Source of the DNA: Dermatemys mawii | Lineage: Eukaryota; Chordata; Testudines; Dermatemydidae | Assembly: GCA_007922305.1 (NCBI GenBank) | Contig: ML677344.1 | Coordinates: forward strand, 1,083,730 to 1,147,729 | Length of the DNA: 64,000 nucleotides | Direction: 5' to 3' | Position numbers and translations under genes: made by a program | The notes under the pieces: generated by a model | Databases searched by the model: none | Told to the model about the DNA's origin: nothing | Seen by the model: the letters and a program-made list of their open reading frames with translations, nothing else | Part shown: piece after piece, positions 44,746 to 57,000 of the stretch | How positions within the stretch are numbered: position 1 is the stretch's first letter | Layout of the letters: the number at the start of each line of letters is the position of its first letter

Positions 44746-45800
44746 TCAAAGTGCTGCTGCAAAGGCTTCCTGATGCAAATTGTCCCCCACTTGTGCCCCT
44801 CTAATAGCCTTGGTATCTGGCTGCTCAAAACCAGCCGCTAAGTGTTCTATCTCACAAATATTATACAATGTGCAACACATGGCTACAACCATGGAAATAT
44901 TTTCCTCATTGAGGTCTAATCTATCATAAAGGCATCGCCAGCATGACTTTAATCTGCAAAATGCACATTCCAGGGTCATCCTGCTTCTACTCATGCTGTT
45001 GTTGAAATGCTCCTTACTGCTGTCCAGGATTCCCGTGTACAGCTTCATGAGCCATGGCATTGCGGGGTATGCCAGATCTCCCAGGATCATTATGGGCATT
45101 TCGACACCCCCTACTGGGGTCTTCTGGTTTGGAAAGAAAATCCCCACTTTTAGCTTTTGGAAAAGGCCGTTGTTCCTAAAGATTAATGTGTCATGCACTT
45201 TCCGGACCACCCTGCATTGATGTCAATAAAACCCCAATAATGATCTATGAGTGCCTGCAACACTGTGAAGATATATTCCTTCCAATTGATATATTTTATT
45301 GCAAGGTGTCCAGTGCCAAAATTGGAAAATGTGTGCCATATGAATGGTGGCTTTTCACATCCAAAAGTTCTACAACCACTTCTCATCATTCCAGACTTGC
45401 ATAACAGTGCGATTCCACCACTCATTGCTCGTTTTCTGAACCCAAAAGTGACGTTCCACCATGATCAGATGTTCCACGAATGCCAAAAGTAATCTAATGC
45501 TGCTGCTATCCATGTCAGACACCATATCAGGCAACTGTTACTCCTGTTGATTTTGCAAATTCAGGATTGATTCTACTGCCATTGGTGATGTGCCAGTGAT
45601 AGTTAGCAGAGCAGTGCAGGATCCATTCCAACTGATAGATGTGGCAGGCTGAGCAGAAAAGAAGGGACATTGACAAATGCAGTGAACTGGAATCGGAAGC
45701 ACATGGAATGCTGGGATGGAAAGCAGTGCATCATGGGACATTGAGCTGGGAGCCATGATGTTCTGTGATCCACTCTGCCTTCTCAAACACCTCCCAGCAC
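44746..45800 (-). pseudogene. Harbinger transposase pseudogene (copy 4)
   Basis: The 154-codon frame at 44746-45210 holds the C-terminal half of the DDE nuclease: MPIMILGDLAYPAMPW with an intact second GD motif, then RSRMTLECAFCRLKSCW with the third acidic residue, then a cysteine-rich CCTLYNICE end. The helix-turn-helix and first catalytic Asp region are deleted. Upstream pieces at 45183-45425 and 45540-45800 are in other frames. It complements copy 2, which keeps the other half. Confidence 0.8.
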
Positions 45801-46074
45801 AAGATGGAGAGCTGAACTGTTGGATAGCTACCCACAGTGACTTGCTCTCACTGTCGCTGTGACTGCTCCATGTGTGGACGTGATATGTCAATGGAGAAAA
45901 GTGTGAACATGCAACAATGATTTTCTTTAAAATCTTCTTGGTCAATGACCAAGAAGTCAGTGAAAAAATCTGCCAATGTACACATAGCCTTAATGCAATG
46001 AAACCTAGACTAGAGAGTCCATGCTGTAGTGAGTTTCCCATTCACCTAGTTATTGAAAATCTGAGAGTGGGGGG

Positions 46075-47235
46075 TGTCACGTTAGTGAAATTATCTGGGA
46101 TCATATAGATCATTGGTGCAACCAAGGTCTTGTAGGGGCACCAAATCTTATGTAAAGGGGGTCATATTAGGTGTCTAAGACCAGGTTATGGTTTGCTGAT
46201 TATGATTATGCTCTCCATATGTATGTATCATTTTTGTAGTTAAAGTTATGAATGTTAGCTATATAATGTCTGTATCTCAAACTTATGCTTTGCTTCTAGA
46301 TGAAATCCCAGACAAGTTGCTGTTAGCTTTGCTTAGGCTGCTTGATGGCCCATTAAGGACCATCAGCTATACAATGGACTCATTGGGAGCTTGGAATGCT
46401 CCAATCCACGTGAGAAGTCTGGCAAGGAACATGCAAGAGAGATGGTGGGCAATGGCTGTCACCTGTGAATCCTGTGTCATGCATGGTCATGTGATATGCC
46501 CATATGACTCCAGAACTCAATGGGGCTGTACTTCTCACAGCAAGAACAAAGCGGTTCTTGCACCCGGGATAAACTAAATAAACCTGCTGCAGCCCTTCCA
46601 TCTTTTCTTCAGTTTCCAGTCTCCAGTCCTGCTCCTTCCTCCGGATTGGACTTTGCTACAAATGGAAGCTCTGGCCAAAGGATTGATGACCCATCCCTCC
46701 AGGGGATGTATTCTAGAGACTTTGATTTGAACCTTCAGTTTATTCTACCATTGATGCAAGCCTGAACCAAGAGCTTTGCCATTACTGCATGTAATTGATT
46801 TCCTTTAACCATTTCTAACCTTCACCTATATCTTTTTCCTTGTATAATAAACCTTTAGATTTTAGATTCTAAAGGATTGGCAACAGCGTGATTTGTGGGT
46901 AAGATCTGATTTGTATATTGACCTGGGTCTGGGGCCTGATTCTTTGGAATTGGGAAGAACCGTTTTCTTTTATTGGGGTATTGGTTTCCATAACCATTTG
47001 TCCCCAGGACAGGTGGCTGCTGGTGGTGATACTGGGAAGCTGGAGTGTCTAAGGGAATTGCTTGTGCAACTTGTGGCTAGCCAGTGGGACGAAACCAAAG
47101 TCTTTTCTGTTTGGCTGGTTTGGTTTGCCTTTAGGGTGGAGAAATCCCAGCTTTGGACTGTAAATGTCCTGTTTGGAGCAATCTGTCCTGACTTGATGCT
47201 CTCAGTTGGGTCCCACCAGGAACAGCACCGTCACG
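46075..47235 (+). mobile_element. Solo LTR, family B (plus strand)
   Basis: It begins TGTCACGTTAGTGAAATTAT and ends GCACCGTCACG. An AATAAA signal lies near 46847 and is followed by a TTTAGATTTTAGATTC segment. It interrupts a G-run of the unit sequence (uninterrupted at 11150-11180 and 24295-24305). It is the same family as 16285-17397 but in opposite orientation. Confidence 0.8.
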
Positions 47236-47619
47236 GGGGGAAAAAAAGAACACCTTTGCCAAGACATGTGCTGGGGGAAATATCCCAACTAGAACACACC
47301 TCCAGGAAAAGACTTGGGCACCACTGATAGTAGCTCCATGGAAATACCTGATCATTTGCTGTAGTGGCCACAACAAAGACAAGGTTCAGATGCCCAAGGA
47401 ATGGGATGGAGAATATCCTGCTCTGGAGATGCGCTCAGCTGTGGTTACCCAGTCTCTATAAAGGATCTAGCAGATAGAAAGGAGATTTCCGAGACAGGCT
47501 ATGAGAATGGGGGAGGCTGCCATATGCGGACAGACTGAAATGTCTGGAACTGTTTAGTTTGAGAAGACACAGATATGGGGGCATAGGATAGAGGAGAATA
47601 AAATAAAAGAATGGAACAG
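47236..47619 (+). mobile_element. CR1-type LINE unit sequence between LTR B and CR1
   Basis: This is collinear with 11160-11522 and 24300-24650. A plus-strand CGQTEMSGTV-type segment near 47525 belongs to the old LINE. Confidence 0.55.
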
Positions 47620-50065
47620 CAACTAAGAGAAGTTACTAGAACACAAGCCGTGGTTCTCATGGGAGACTTCAATCACCCTGATATCTTCTGGGAGAGCAAT
47701 ACAGCAGTGCACAGAGAATCCAGGAAGTTTCTGGAAAGTGTAGGGGACAATTTCTTAATGCAAGTGCTGGAGGAACCAACTAGGGGCAGAGCTTTTCTTG
47801 ACTTGGTGCTCACAAAACATGAAGAATTAGTAGGGGAAGCAAAAGTGGATGGGAACCTGGGAAGCAGTGACCATGAGATGGTCGAGTTCAGGATCCTGAC
47901 ACAAGGAAGAAAGGACAGCAGCAGAATACGGACCCTGGACTTCAGAAAAGCAGACTTTGACTCCCTCAGGGAACTGATGGGCAGGATCCCCTGGGAGAAT
48001 AACATGAAGGGGAAAGGAGTCCAGGACAGCTGGCTGTATTTTAGAGAATCCTTACTGAGGTTGCAGGAACAAACCTCGCAATGTGTAGAAAGAATAGTAA
48101 ATATGGCAGGCGACCAGCTTGGCTTAACAGTTAAATCCTTCCTGATCTTAAATGCAAAAAAGAAGCTTACAAGAAGTGGAAGATTGGACAAATGACTAGG
48201 GAGGAATATAAAAATATTGCTCAGGCATGCAAGAGTGAAATCAGGAAGGCTAAATCACACTTGTAGTTGCATCTAGCAAGGGATGTTAAATGTAACAAGA
48301 AGGGTTTCTTCAGGTATGAAGAAGAAAGTCAAGGAAAGTGTGGGCCCCTTACTGAATGAGGGAGACAATTTAGTGACAGAGGATGTGGAAAAAGCGAAAT
48401 GTACTCAATGCTTTTTTTGCCTCTGTCTTCACAAACAAGGTCAGGTCCCAGACTACTGCACTGGGCAGCACAGCATGGGGAGGAGGTGACCAGCCCTCTG
48501 TGGAGAAAGAAGCGGTTCAGGACTATTTAGAAAAGCTGAACGAGCACAAGTCCAGGAGGGTGCTAAAGGAGTTGGCGGATGTGATTGCAGAGCCATTGGC
48601 CATTATCTTTGAAAACTCCTGGCGATTGGGGGAGGTCCTGGATGACTGGAAAAAGGCTAATGTAGTGCCCATCTTTAAAAAAGGGAAGAAGGAGGATCTG
48701 GGGAACTACAGGCCAGTCAGCCTCACCTCAGTCCCTGGAAAAATCATGGAGCAGGTCCTCAAGGAAACCATTCTGAAGCACTTAGAGGAGAGGAAAGTGA
48801 TCAGGAACAGTCAGCATGGATTCAGCAATGGCAAATCATGCCTGACTAACCTCATTGCCTTCTATGATGAGATAACTGGCTCTGTGGATGAGGGGAAAGC
48901 CGTGGATGTACTATTCCTTGACTTTAGCAAAGCTTTTGATACTGTCTCCCACAGTGTTCTTGCCAGCAAGTTAAAGAACTATGGGCTAGATGAATGGACC
49001 ATAAGGTGGATAGAAAGCTGGCTGGATCATCTGGTTCAACGGATGGTGATCAATGGCTCTGTCTAGTTGGCAGCCGGTATCAAGCGGAGTGCCCCAAGGG
49101 TTGGTCCTGGGGCCGGTTTTATTCAATATCTTTGTCAATGATTTGGAGGATGGCGTGGACTGCACCCTCAGCAAGTTTGCAGATGACACTAAACTGGGAG
49201 GAATAGTAGCTACGCTGGAGGGTTGGGGCAGGATACAGAGGGACCTAGACAAATTAGAGGATTGGACCAAAAGAAATTTGATGAGGTTCAACAAGGACAA
49301 TTGCAGAGTCCTGCACTTAGGACAGAAGAATCCCATGCACTGCTACAGATTAGGGACCGAATGGCTAGGCAACAGTTCTGCAGAAAAGGACCTGGGATTA
49401 CAGTGGATGAGAAGCTGGATATGAGTCAATAGTGTGTCCTTGTTGCCAAGAAGGCTAACGGCATTTTGGATTGTATAAGTATGGGCATTGCCAGCAAATC
49501 GAGGGACTTTATTGTTCCCCTCTGTGTGACATTGGTAAGGCCTCATCTGGAGTACTGTGTCCAGTCTTAGGGCCTACAAGAAGGATGTGGAAAAACTGGA
49601 AAGAGTCCATAGAAGGGCAACAAAAATAGTTAGAGGCCTGGAGCACATGACTTATGAGGAGAGGCTGGGAGAACTGGGATTATTTAGTCTACAGAAGAGA
49701 AGATTGAGGGGAGATTTGATAGCTGCTTTCAGCTATCTGAAATGGGGTTCAAAAGAGGATGGATCTAGACTGTTCTCAGTGGTACCAGATGACAGAACAA
49801 GGAGTAATGGTCTCAAGTTGCAGTTGGGAAAGTTTAGATTGAATATTAGGAAAAACTTTTTCACTAGGAGGGTGTGAAGCATTGGAATGGGTTACCTTGG
49901 GAGGAGGTAGAATCTCCTTCCTTAGAGGTTTTAAGATCAAGCTTGACAAAGCCCTGGCTGGGATGATTTAGTTGGGGATTGGTCCTGCTTTGAGCAGGGG
50001 GATGGACTAGATGACCTTCTGAGATCCCTTCCAACCCTGATATTCTATGATTCTATGATTCTGTG
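47620..50065 (+). mobile_element. CR1 LINE, 5'-truncated, ORF2 with EN, RT and 3' end
   Basis: This 2.4 kb non-LTR retrotransposon is the best preserved LINE here. The frame at 47611-48195 encodes the C-terminal part of the endonuclease, with VVLMGDFNHPDIFWES and SSDHEMVEF. The reverse transcriptase starts at 48383 (NYRPVSLTS, FLDFSKAFDTVSH) and after a 1-base deletion near 49066 continues at 49053-49424 with SGVPQGLVLGPVLFN and the catalytic FADDTKL. Another shift near 49420 leads to the C-terminus ([16 protein letters not shown], 49557-49877). The 3' end has the CR1 octamer-like ATTCTATG repeats at 50041-50060. The empty site at 11522 shows no target duplication, as usual for CR1. It is inactive. 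Confidence 0.93.
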
Positions 50066-51974
50066 ATTACATTGAAATGAGAAAACAGAGAACAACTAGT
50101 AATAGCTATCTACAGATACCCTTCAAAATGGCTAATTCCTCAAAGCTGAAAGAAATTATCAGCACACCTAATTGGGAGGAAAAATTTAGACCAAAAATGG
50201 GAATGAAACTTTGGAGTTCTTTAAGAAGAGTTTATGAGAAAGCTAAAAAGCCACAATTCAATATTCAAGAAATGGGAAAACATTGGTTAAAAACCCAGTT
50301 CAGTAGCAAAGAGAAGGCAACAATTAAGGGGGGAAAGCAACATATAATAAATGGGAAAAAGGGAAAGTAGATAGCAAGCAATACATAATGGAAGCTATGA
50401 AAATTGTTACGGGACTTTATAGACATCATGGGAAATCCATGTTTTACAGGGCTAAGGAAAACAAAAAGGAGGTTATTATGTATATTAAGAACAAATGAAA
50501 TCCTAGAAAAGATATAGGCCAATTCCTAGAGGGAGAAAGAAAACTTGTTAGTGTTGCAGAAAAGGTAGATGCGTTCAAGAAATATTTTTGTTCTGTATTT
50601 GGAAAGAAGCAGTATGAGATACTCATATTACATGTGGTGATGAAACACTCTCCAGCCCATTAGCAGTCAAGGAGGATATTAAACAGCACCTACAGTAAAA
50701 CCTTAAAGTTACAAACACCAGAGTTATGAACTGACCGATGATCCACACATCTCATTCGGAACCAGAAGTAGGCAGTCAGGAAACAATGGAAAAGCTGATG
50801 TGGAATAAGTTAAAAAAAAGTCTGGAAAAATAATTAATGCTAATCAATTAATTGTTTATGGTTAATGGTTTATGAAAAACAGGTCTTGTCAAACAAATCC
50901 AATTTCATCCTTTCATGAGAGTACACATTTGGTTGATCAAGAGAACCAAGCAGATGCAATAGACTTTGATTTCTCTGCTGGCATTTGATTTAAGAGGGGA
51001 TAACATTCAGTTATAAAAATGAACATCATACAGTGTTAGTAGAGCACATGTTAAATGGAGTAAAAACTGACTAACTGACAGATCTCAGAAAGCAGTTGTC
51101 AATGGGCCATTGTCAATGAACGGGGTTGTGTCTAGTGGGGTTCTGCAGGGATCAGTTCTAGGCCAGATGCTGTTCAATATTTTTATCAATGATCTGGAAG
51201 CAAATAGAAAATGAATGCAAGTAGAAATCTGCGTACAACCCAAGGACTGATAAAGTAGTTAAAATGAGGTAGCCAGGGCATAATGATTGATCTGTAGCAT
51301 TTGTTGAGTTGGGCCCTTGCAAACAAAATGTTTTAAGACAGTCAAATGCAAAGTGAGTCTATCAGAATAGGTAATGCAGACCTGAGCCCCAGGCTAAGGG
51401 AACTATATTATGTAATGCAGGGACTGTGAAAAGGATTAGGGGTCATTGTGGACAACCAGCTCATTGCAAGCTCCTGGTGCAATGCTGTGTCCAAAAGGGC
51501 TAATGCGACCCTGGGATGCATAAAAAGGGGAGTGGTGAGTTGGAGCAGTGGAAGGATTTTACCTCTGCACATGTCATTGATAAAACCGACTGTATTAAGT
51601 CCACATTTCAAAAAGGATGTTGTGAAACTGGAGAGCTTGCAGAAAATAACCCCACAAAAATGTTTGGAGGCTGGAGAAATGACTGACAGAGAGAAAGAGA
51701 TTTAAAGAGCTTCATCTATTTATCTCATCTAAAATGACAATCCAGCAGAGGAAATCATGCGTATTTATAAGCTCTGTAATCTAGTTTAAAAAGGCAAGAA
51801 GACTCAAAGGCTGAAAGCTGAAACCAGACAAATTCCAATTGGAAATAAGGGCCAAACGATTAGCATTGAGGGTGATTAACCGTTGGGACAATCTGCAAAG
51901 GGAAGTGGTGGATTCTCTAACTCCCCATATCTGCAGATCCAGACTGGATGCTTTTCTAGAAGATCTGCTTGAAG
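50066..51974 (+). mobile_element. Degraded CR1-type LINE (unit 5)
   Basis: This resumes the old LINE after the CR1 insertion. A 97-codon frame (50077-50370) encodes FRPKMGMKLWSSLRRVYEKA; later parts contain an RT remnant near 51160-51200 and the SRLDAFLEDLLEG C-terminal motif near 51940-51975. Confidence 0.65.
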
Positions 51975-52172
51975 GCCTGCCTACACTAAAACACTACAGC
52001 AGAGCTGTAAAGCGCTTAACTGTGGACACTACTTACATGGATGACAGAGATTCTCCTATTGGTGAAGGTAATTCATCTCGAGAGATGGTAGAGAGATTGC
52101 TGGAAGAATTGTTCCATCGACGTCATGCTGTCTACACCCCAGTTAGTTTGCTATAGCGACATCTCTCAGGGG
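51975..52172. mobile_element. Non-autonomous DNA transposon (MITE), copy 5
   Basis: This is paralogous to the four other copies at the LINE/CR1 junction, with left GGCCTGCCTACACTAAAAC. Confidence 0.6.
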
Positions 52173-52815
52173 TGTGGATTATTTTGCTGCTGCAAAAAAA
52201 GGAAATGCAATTTGGGTTGCCATTAACAGAGGCATAGCACACAAGTCATTGTAGATGATAGTACTGCTCTACTCAGCACTGTTTAGGTCTCAGTAGGAGT
52301 GCTGTGTGCGGTTTTGGTCACCGTGGTATGAAAAGGATGTAGAGAAGCTGGAAAGGACACACAGGTGAGGGACAAAGATGATCCAAGGGATGGAATGAGA
52401 ACTATACGAGCAAAGGCTGACTAAACTGGGTACGTTTAGTCTGGAAAAGAGGAGATTAAGGAGGGACATGATAGTGGCCTTCAAGCATTTGAAAGGCTGC
52501 CATAAAAAAGATGGAGACATATTGTTCTCTCTTGAGACAGAGATCAGGACAAAAGACAACAGGTTCAAACTACAGCACAGCAGGTTTTAGATTGAATCTG
52601 AGGAAAAACTGCCTAACTGTAAGAACAGCAGGACAATGGAAGAGTCATCTGGGCAGGTTGTGGAAGCTCCTTCACTGGAGGTTTTCCAAAGGAGGCTGGA
52701 TAGCATCTGTTCTGGATGGTTTAGACACAAGAAACCCTGCATCTTGGCAGGGGTTAGACTAGCTGACCCTTGCAGATCCCTTCTCACCCTGTGGCTCTAT
52801 GATTCTACCATGTAA
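52173..52815 (+). mobile_element. CR1 LINE 3' end (copy 5)
   Basis: CR1 C-terminal frames are visible around 52390-52700, with the GATTCTA tail near 52800. Confidence 0.75.
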
Positions 52816-52965
52816 AATCCTAGTGTAGACCAGGTCTTAGTCAAACAGAAGTTTTGGAGCTCAGTACAAGGGTAACTGTATTTCACGGCTTGTGTGCTGC
52901 AGGAGGTCAGACAGGATGATGTAATTGTCCCTTCTGATCTTAAACCCTATGTATCTATCGATTAA
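52816..52965 (+). repeat. CR1/SINE tail-like repeat (copy 5), deletion boundary
   Basis: This ends TATCGATTAAAAAAG and passes directly into TAAACTCATCCCC, the same junction as at 38712. Confidence 0.6.
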
Positions 52966-53114
52966 AAAAGTAAACTCATCCCCTGTGGCAAGGGTCTTGG
53001 GCTGTTTAATGGCTGTGCAGAGCGGAAAGGACCATAGACCTATTCTCTATCCCATCATGCCCATGGTGCACTGGGTTTGTCGACCAGGTGAGCTCCTCAG
53101 CAACAGATGGGTAC

Positions 53115-53250
53115 CTGTGAATTCTGAGACAGATGTGTCTTCCCTGGGAATCCACTTCAGACAGCTGTGTCCCACACCTCTCTCACCCCAGCATCTGCAG
53201 CAGCATCCCACGCTGAGAGCCGACACAGGGTTTGAACTATTTATAATATA
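53115..53250 (-). promoter_or_regulatory. Candidate promoter and first exon of OR-4
   Basis: TATATTATAAA (minus, 53240-53250) lies 125 nt before CACAG|GTACC, with the exon end at 53115. Splicing to 43739 would require a 9.4 kb intron, longer because of the CR1 and LTR B insertions. The receptor itself is a pseudogene. Confidence 0.3.
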
Positions 53251-53699
53251 ACTGTGTCCCATCCCAGGAGGGTTCATGCAGCCGCTTGGGGAGAAGCAAC
53301 ATCTGGATGGAAACAGGCTAGAGACCGGAGACACTCTAGCCAATGTCTCTCTTTCAATATTTGTGCTTCTGTGTTCTTTATCCAGCTTTGGGGTAAACAG
53401 TAATTAAGGGACCTTCCCAAAGGGAAATGAGAACTCTTGGGCTCTTCGCTGAGTCAGAGAGGAATTGGCTGCTCTGTGAATTTGTGTATATTTAAAAAGT
53501 AGAGTTGATTAGTAAGAAAACTAGTGATAATGCCCAGCTCTCCATCTGGTACCCAGTAAATGCCCAGTATTAATGGGTAGATAGTTGACAGAGAGATCTG
53601 GAGAAAGGTGACTGAGGGGAGACATGAACACTTTCTACAGGCACACGGGGCTATCACTAAGAGATCAGAGATCAGTAATTCTCATCAGAATTATCATCA

Positions 53700-53900
53700 T
53701 ATTGTGCAGCAGCTTTCATTGAAGGATCTTCAAAACACTTAGCAAAGGAAAGTCACTATGAACATATCACCATTATACTGATAGGTAAACTGAGGCAAAG
53801 GGAGATGTTACTTGGTGAAGGTCACACAAAGAATGACAGACAGAACTCAGGAGTCCTGACTTCCCTGCTGTAACCACAGTCTCTCCGTTCGTAACGAAGC
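53700..53900 (+). mobile_element. MIR-type SINE fragment (copy 4)
   Basis: GGTAAACTGAGGCAAAGGGA and GAAGGTCACACAAAGAATGA are visible, as in the other units. Confidence 0.7.
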
Positions 53901-53955
53901 GCATGACAAGAAGGAAATGGACTGACGGTTTAGTAGGGCTTGTTTGTTAGGTGGG

Positions 53956-54461
53956 TGTGATGGACTTGCCCAGGATGCAACCTGGAATGTGGGCAACGCT
54001 GAGCCCTCTGGCATCCCAACCTGGGCTCCCTCTCACACTGTGAGGCTGTGGCAAGCTGCACTCCTCTCCAGGTTTGGACTGCCACAGCCAGACACAACTG
54101 CACGCAGCCGCAGTTACATGAATGCTTTCCCTAGACACTCATGAACCAACAATAGAGAAGCTCCATGCAATTCTGCCCCCCTCCAGCTCCCTAGCTTAGG
54201 ACCCTAGAGCTGTACTGTGTTACCCTGATCAGATGCTCGCTGGCAACTGTAAGTGTATTACCCTGTCTGCCCCTCACTCAATATGGAGGGCACAATGCAC
54301 TAGCCCCTGTTCCTGAGCAGGTTTCCCTTTTGCATTTTGTACAACACACTTTATTAGGTAAAAAAAATATTAAACCGATTTATTAACTACAGAAGGATGC
54401 ATTTTAAGTGATTATAAATAATAAGTGTACTGATCAAAGTAGATTACCTAAGAATGTCACA
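53956..54461 (-). mobile_element. LTR, family C, internally deleted 3' LTR
   Basis: The left part matches 4496-5000, then the sequence jumps to the U3 end TGTGACATTC at 54461. An AATAAA-like site is mutated here. A polypurine tract (complement 54462-54474) follows directly. Confidence 0.65.
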
Positions 54462-55426
54462 CCTCCCCCCGGAGGTAGTGTTCCCAAGGACTTCTTAAGG
54501 TTTGGAACATACAAGGTCCAAGTGTTGCAAGCATTGTAGTGTTATCCACACATGTTTTTGCAAAACTCAGTGTGCCTTACCTGAGTCACTAGAAACTCTC
54601 TCTTTATATCTGTGCAGCATTGTCAACTGTTGTGCTTTTCCATCTGGTGATAACTCAATTAAAGATATTCATCAATGTTATGCAGTAGTCTGCCTCAGTT
54701 TCCCCTTCCACACAGCAGACCAGGTTTATTATGGTTTCCCTGCTCTGACAACTTTGAGCCTGTTTACAGCTGTTAGCCGAGAAGCAGTATCCCCATAATG
54801 CTTCCTGTTTACTATTTCTAGCATGTCTGATAGCTTTCCCCAAAAATCATGCATGTCACACTTTTTCATAAGATTTCCCTTCAGTACCAAATTCTTTGTT
54901 AGCAACAAACATTGCATGATGGGATTTAACAGTAACTCCAAATCTTTTATCACAGGTATGTTTTTTCAAGTATTTTTATTATACTACCCTTTCTACTTGG
55001 AGAGTTTGGTTTGTTCAATATCCATTGTGTCTTTCAACTCCTCTGTGAACCTTAATGTATTTTTAGTTACTGGTTTTCCTTTCCCCTCAGTGTCCTCTTC
55101 AGGAGAGATCTCATTCTTAGGTCCTCTTTGGGGTCTTGGCATGCCAGGGTCTGGTGAGGTAAGGCTGTAAGAGGACTTGGCACGGTGGCTAACCCTCAGT
55201 GGAGCTGCTTCCCAAACCCAGGGTTATGCCCATGGGAAAAAAGTCCACCCTGTTCCTCTTGGATCTTCCCTGTGATCTCCATCCCAGAATTGGGAGCTTC
55301 CCCACCCCGTTTCCAAGAGGGTTGTGATCTGTGCTCTCTGAACTAAGAGGTGTGACTTCTCCCAGCTGTTCTCTCAGAGCTGTTTTCTGTGTCATCCCAA
55401 CCCAGGGAAATTTCTTTTCCTCTCTG
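54462..55426 (-). mobile_element. Remnant internal region of LTR retroelement (part 1)
   Basis: The polypurine tract CCGGGGGGAGG abuts the LTR. The minus-strand frame at 54729-54953 shares the MHDF and AVNRLKV patterns with the internal piece at 5534-5896. No recognised retroviral domain is intact. It is interrupted by the Penelope-like element and appears to resume at 57014. Confidence 0.5.
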
Positions 55427-57000
55427 CAGAAGCGACAAAGAGTCCTGTGGCACCTTAAAGACTAACAAAAGTATTGAAGCATAAGCTTTCAGGGGCTAAT
55501 ACCCACTTCATCAGATGCATGCAGTGGAAGTATCCAGAGGCAGGCATAAATAAATAGGTAAGAACCAGGTTAGAGATAACAAGGTTAGTTCAATCAGGCT
55601 GAACTACCTTGTTATCTTTAATAAGGGAGGATGAGGTCCTCTTCTAGCAGCTGATCTGGAGGTGTGAACACCGAGAGAGGAGAAACTGTTTATGTAGTTA
55701 GCTAGCCACTCATAGTCTTTGTTCAATCCTGAGTTGATTATGTCAAATTTGCAAATGAACTGTAGCTCAGCAGTTTCTCTTTGAAGTCTGGTCTTGAAGT
55801 TTTTTTGCTGCATGATGGTAACCTTTAAATCTGCTATTGTGTGTCCAGGGAGATTCAAGTGTTCTCCTACAGGTTTTTATATATTGTCTTTCCTAATATC
55901 TGATTTGTGTCCATTTATCCTTTTACATAGGGACTGTCCAGTCTGGCCGATGTACATAGCAGAGGAACATTGCTGGCACATCATGGCATATATTACGTTG
56001 GTAGATGTGCAGGTGAATGAACCGGTGATGGTGTGACTGATCTGGTTTGGTCCTGTGATGGTGTCGCTGATGTAGACATGTGGGCAGAGTTGGCATCGAA
56101 GTTTTTTGCATGAATTGGTTCCTGAGTTAGAGTTATTATGGCGCAGTGGGCAGTTGCTGGTGAGAATATGCTTGAGGTTGACGGGTTGTCTGTGGGCGAG
56201 GACTGGCCTGCTTCTCAAGGCCTGTGAAAGTGAGGGATTGTTGTCCAGGATGGGTTGTAGATCACTGATGATGCGTTGAGGAGGTTTTAACTGAGGACTG
56301 TAGGTGATGGCCAATGGTGTTCTGTTGTTTTCTTTCTTGGGCTTGTCTTGCAGCAGGAGGCTTTTGGGCGCATGTCTGGCTCTGTTGGTCAGTTTCCTTA
56401 TGTCCTCGTGCAGGCATTGTAGTTTTGAGAACGCTTGGTGAAGATCTTGTAGGTGCTGGTGTCTGTCTGAAGGGTTGGAGCAAATACAATTGTACCTTAG
56501 TGCTTGGCTTTAGATAATGGATTGTGTGGTGTGCCCGGGGCCAAAGCTGGAGGCATGAAGGTAGGCATAGCTGTCGGTAGCTTTTTGATATAGGGTGGTG
56601 TTGATGTGACCGTCACTTATTTGCACCATGGTGTCTAGGAAGTGGACCTGCCATGTAGACTGATCCAAGATGAGGTGAATAGTGGGGTGGAAGCTGTTGA
56701 AATCATGGTGGACACTCTCTTAGTGTTCAAACATCCAGATCAGCTGCTACAAGAGAACCTCATCCTCCCTGATTAGAGATAACGAGGCGGTTCCACCTGA
56801 TTGAACTAACCTTGTTATCTCTAACCTGGTTCTTGCCTACTTAGTTATACTTGCCTCTGCATACTTTCACTGCATGCATCCTGCAAAGTGGGTATTAGCC
56901 CACAAAAGTTTATGCTTCAATGCTTTTGTTAGTCTATAAGGTGCCACAGGACTCTTTTTCACTTCTGCAGATCCAGACTAACACGGCTACCCCTCTGATT
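55427..57000 (-). mobile_element. Penelope-like retroelement with inverted terminal repeats
   Basis: Flanks cttttcctctctg (55414-55426) and cttctcctctctg (57001-57013) form a 13-bp target duplication with one mismatch. The minus-strand frame 55877-56314 ends with a GIY-YIG endonuclease motif: NVIYAMMCQQCSSAMYIGQT followed by RINGHKSDI; after one in-frame stop at 55877-55879 the domain continues to 55604. Left (about 55427-55690) and right (about 56710-57000) arms are long inverted copies, both carrying the TTAGTCTTTAAGGTGCC-type and TTGTTATCTCTAACCTGG segments. Most of the reverse transcriptase is missing. Confidence 0.88.

Larger units (their letters stand above)
43850..45989. mobile_element. 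PIF/Harbinger DNA transposon (copy 4), left end lost
   Basis: The right terminus CCAATGTACACATAGCC is followed by tta at 45990-45992. The left part begins inside the element, with the same deletion as copy 3. ORF1 exon 2 and a transposase pseudogene are present. Confidence 0.8.
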
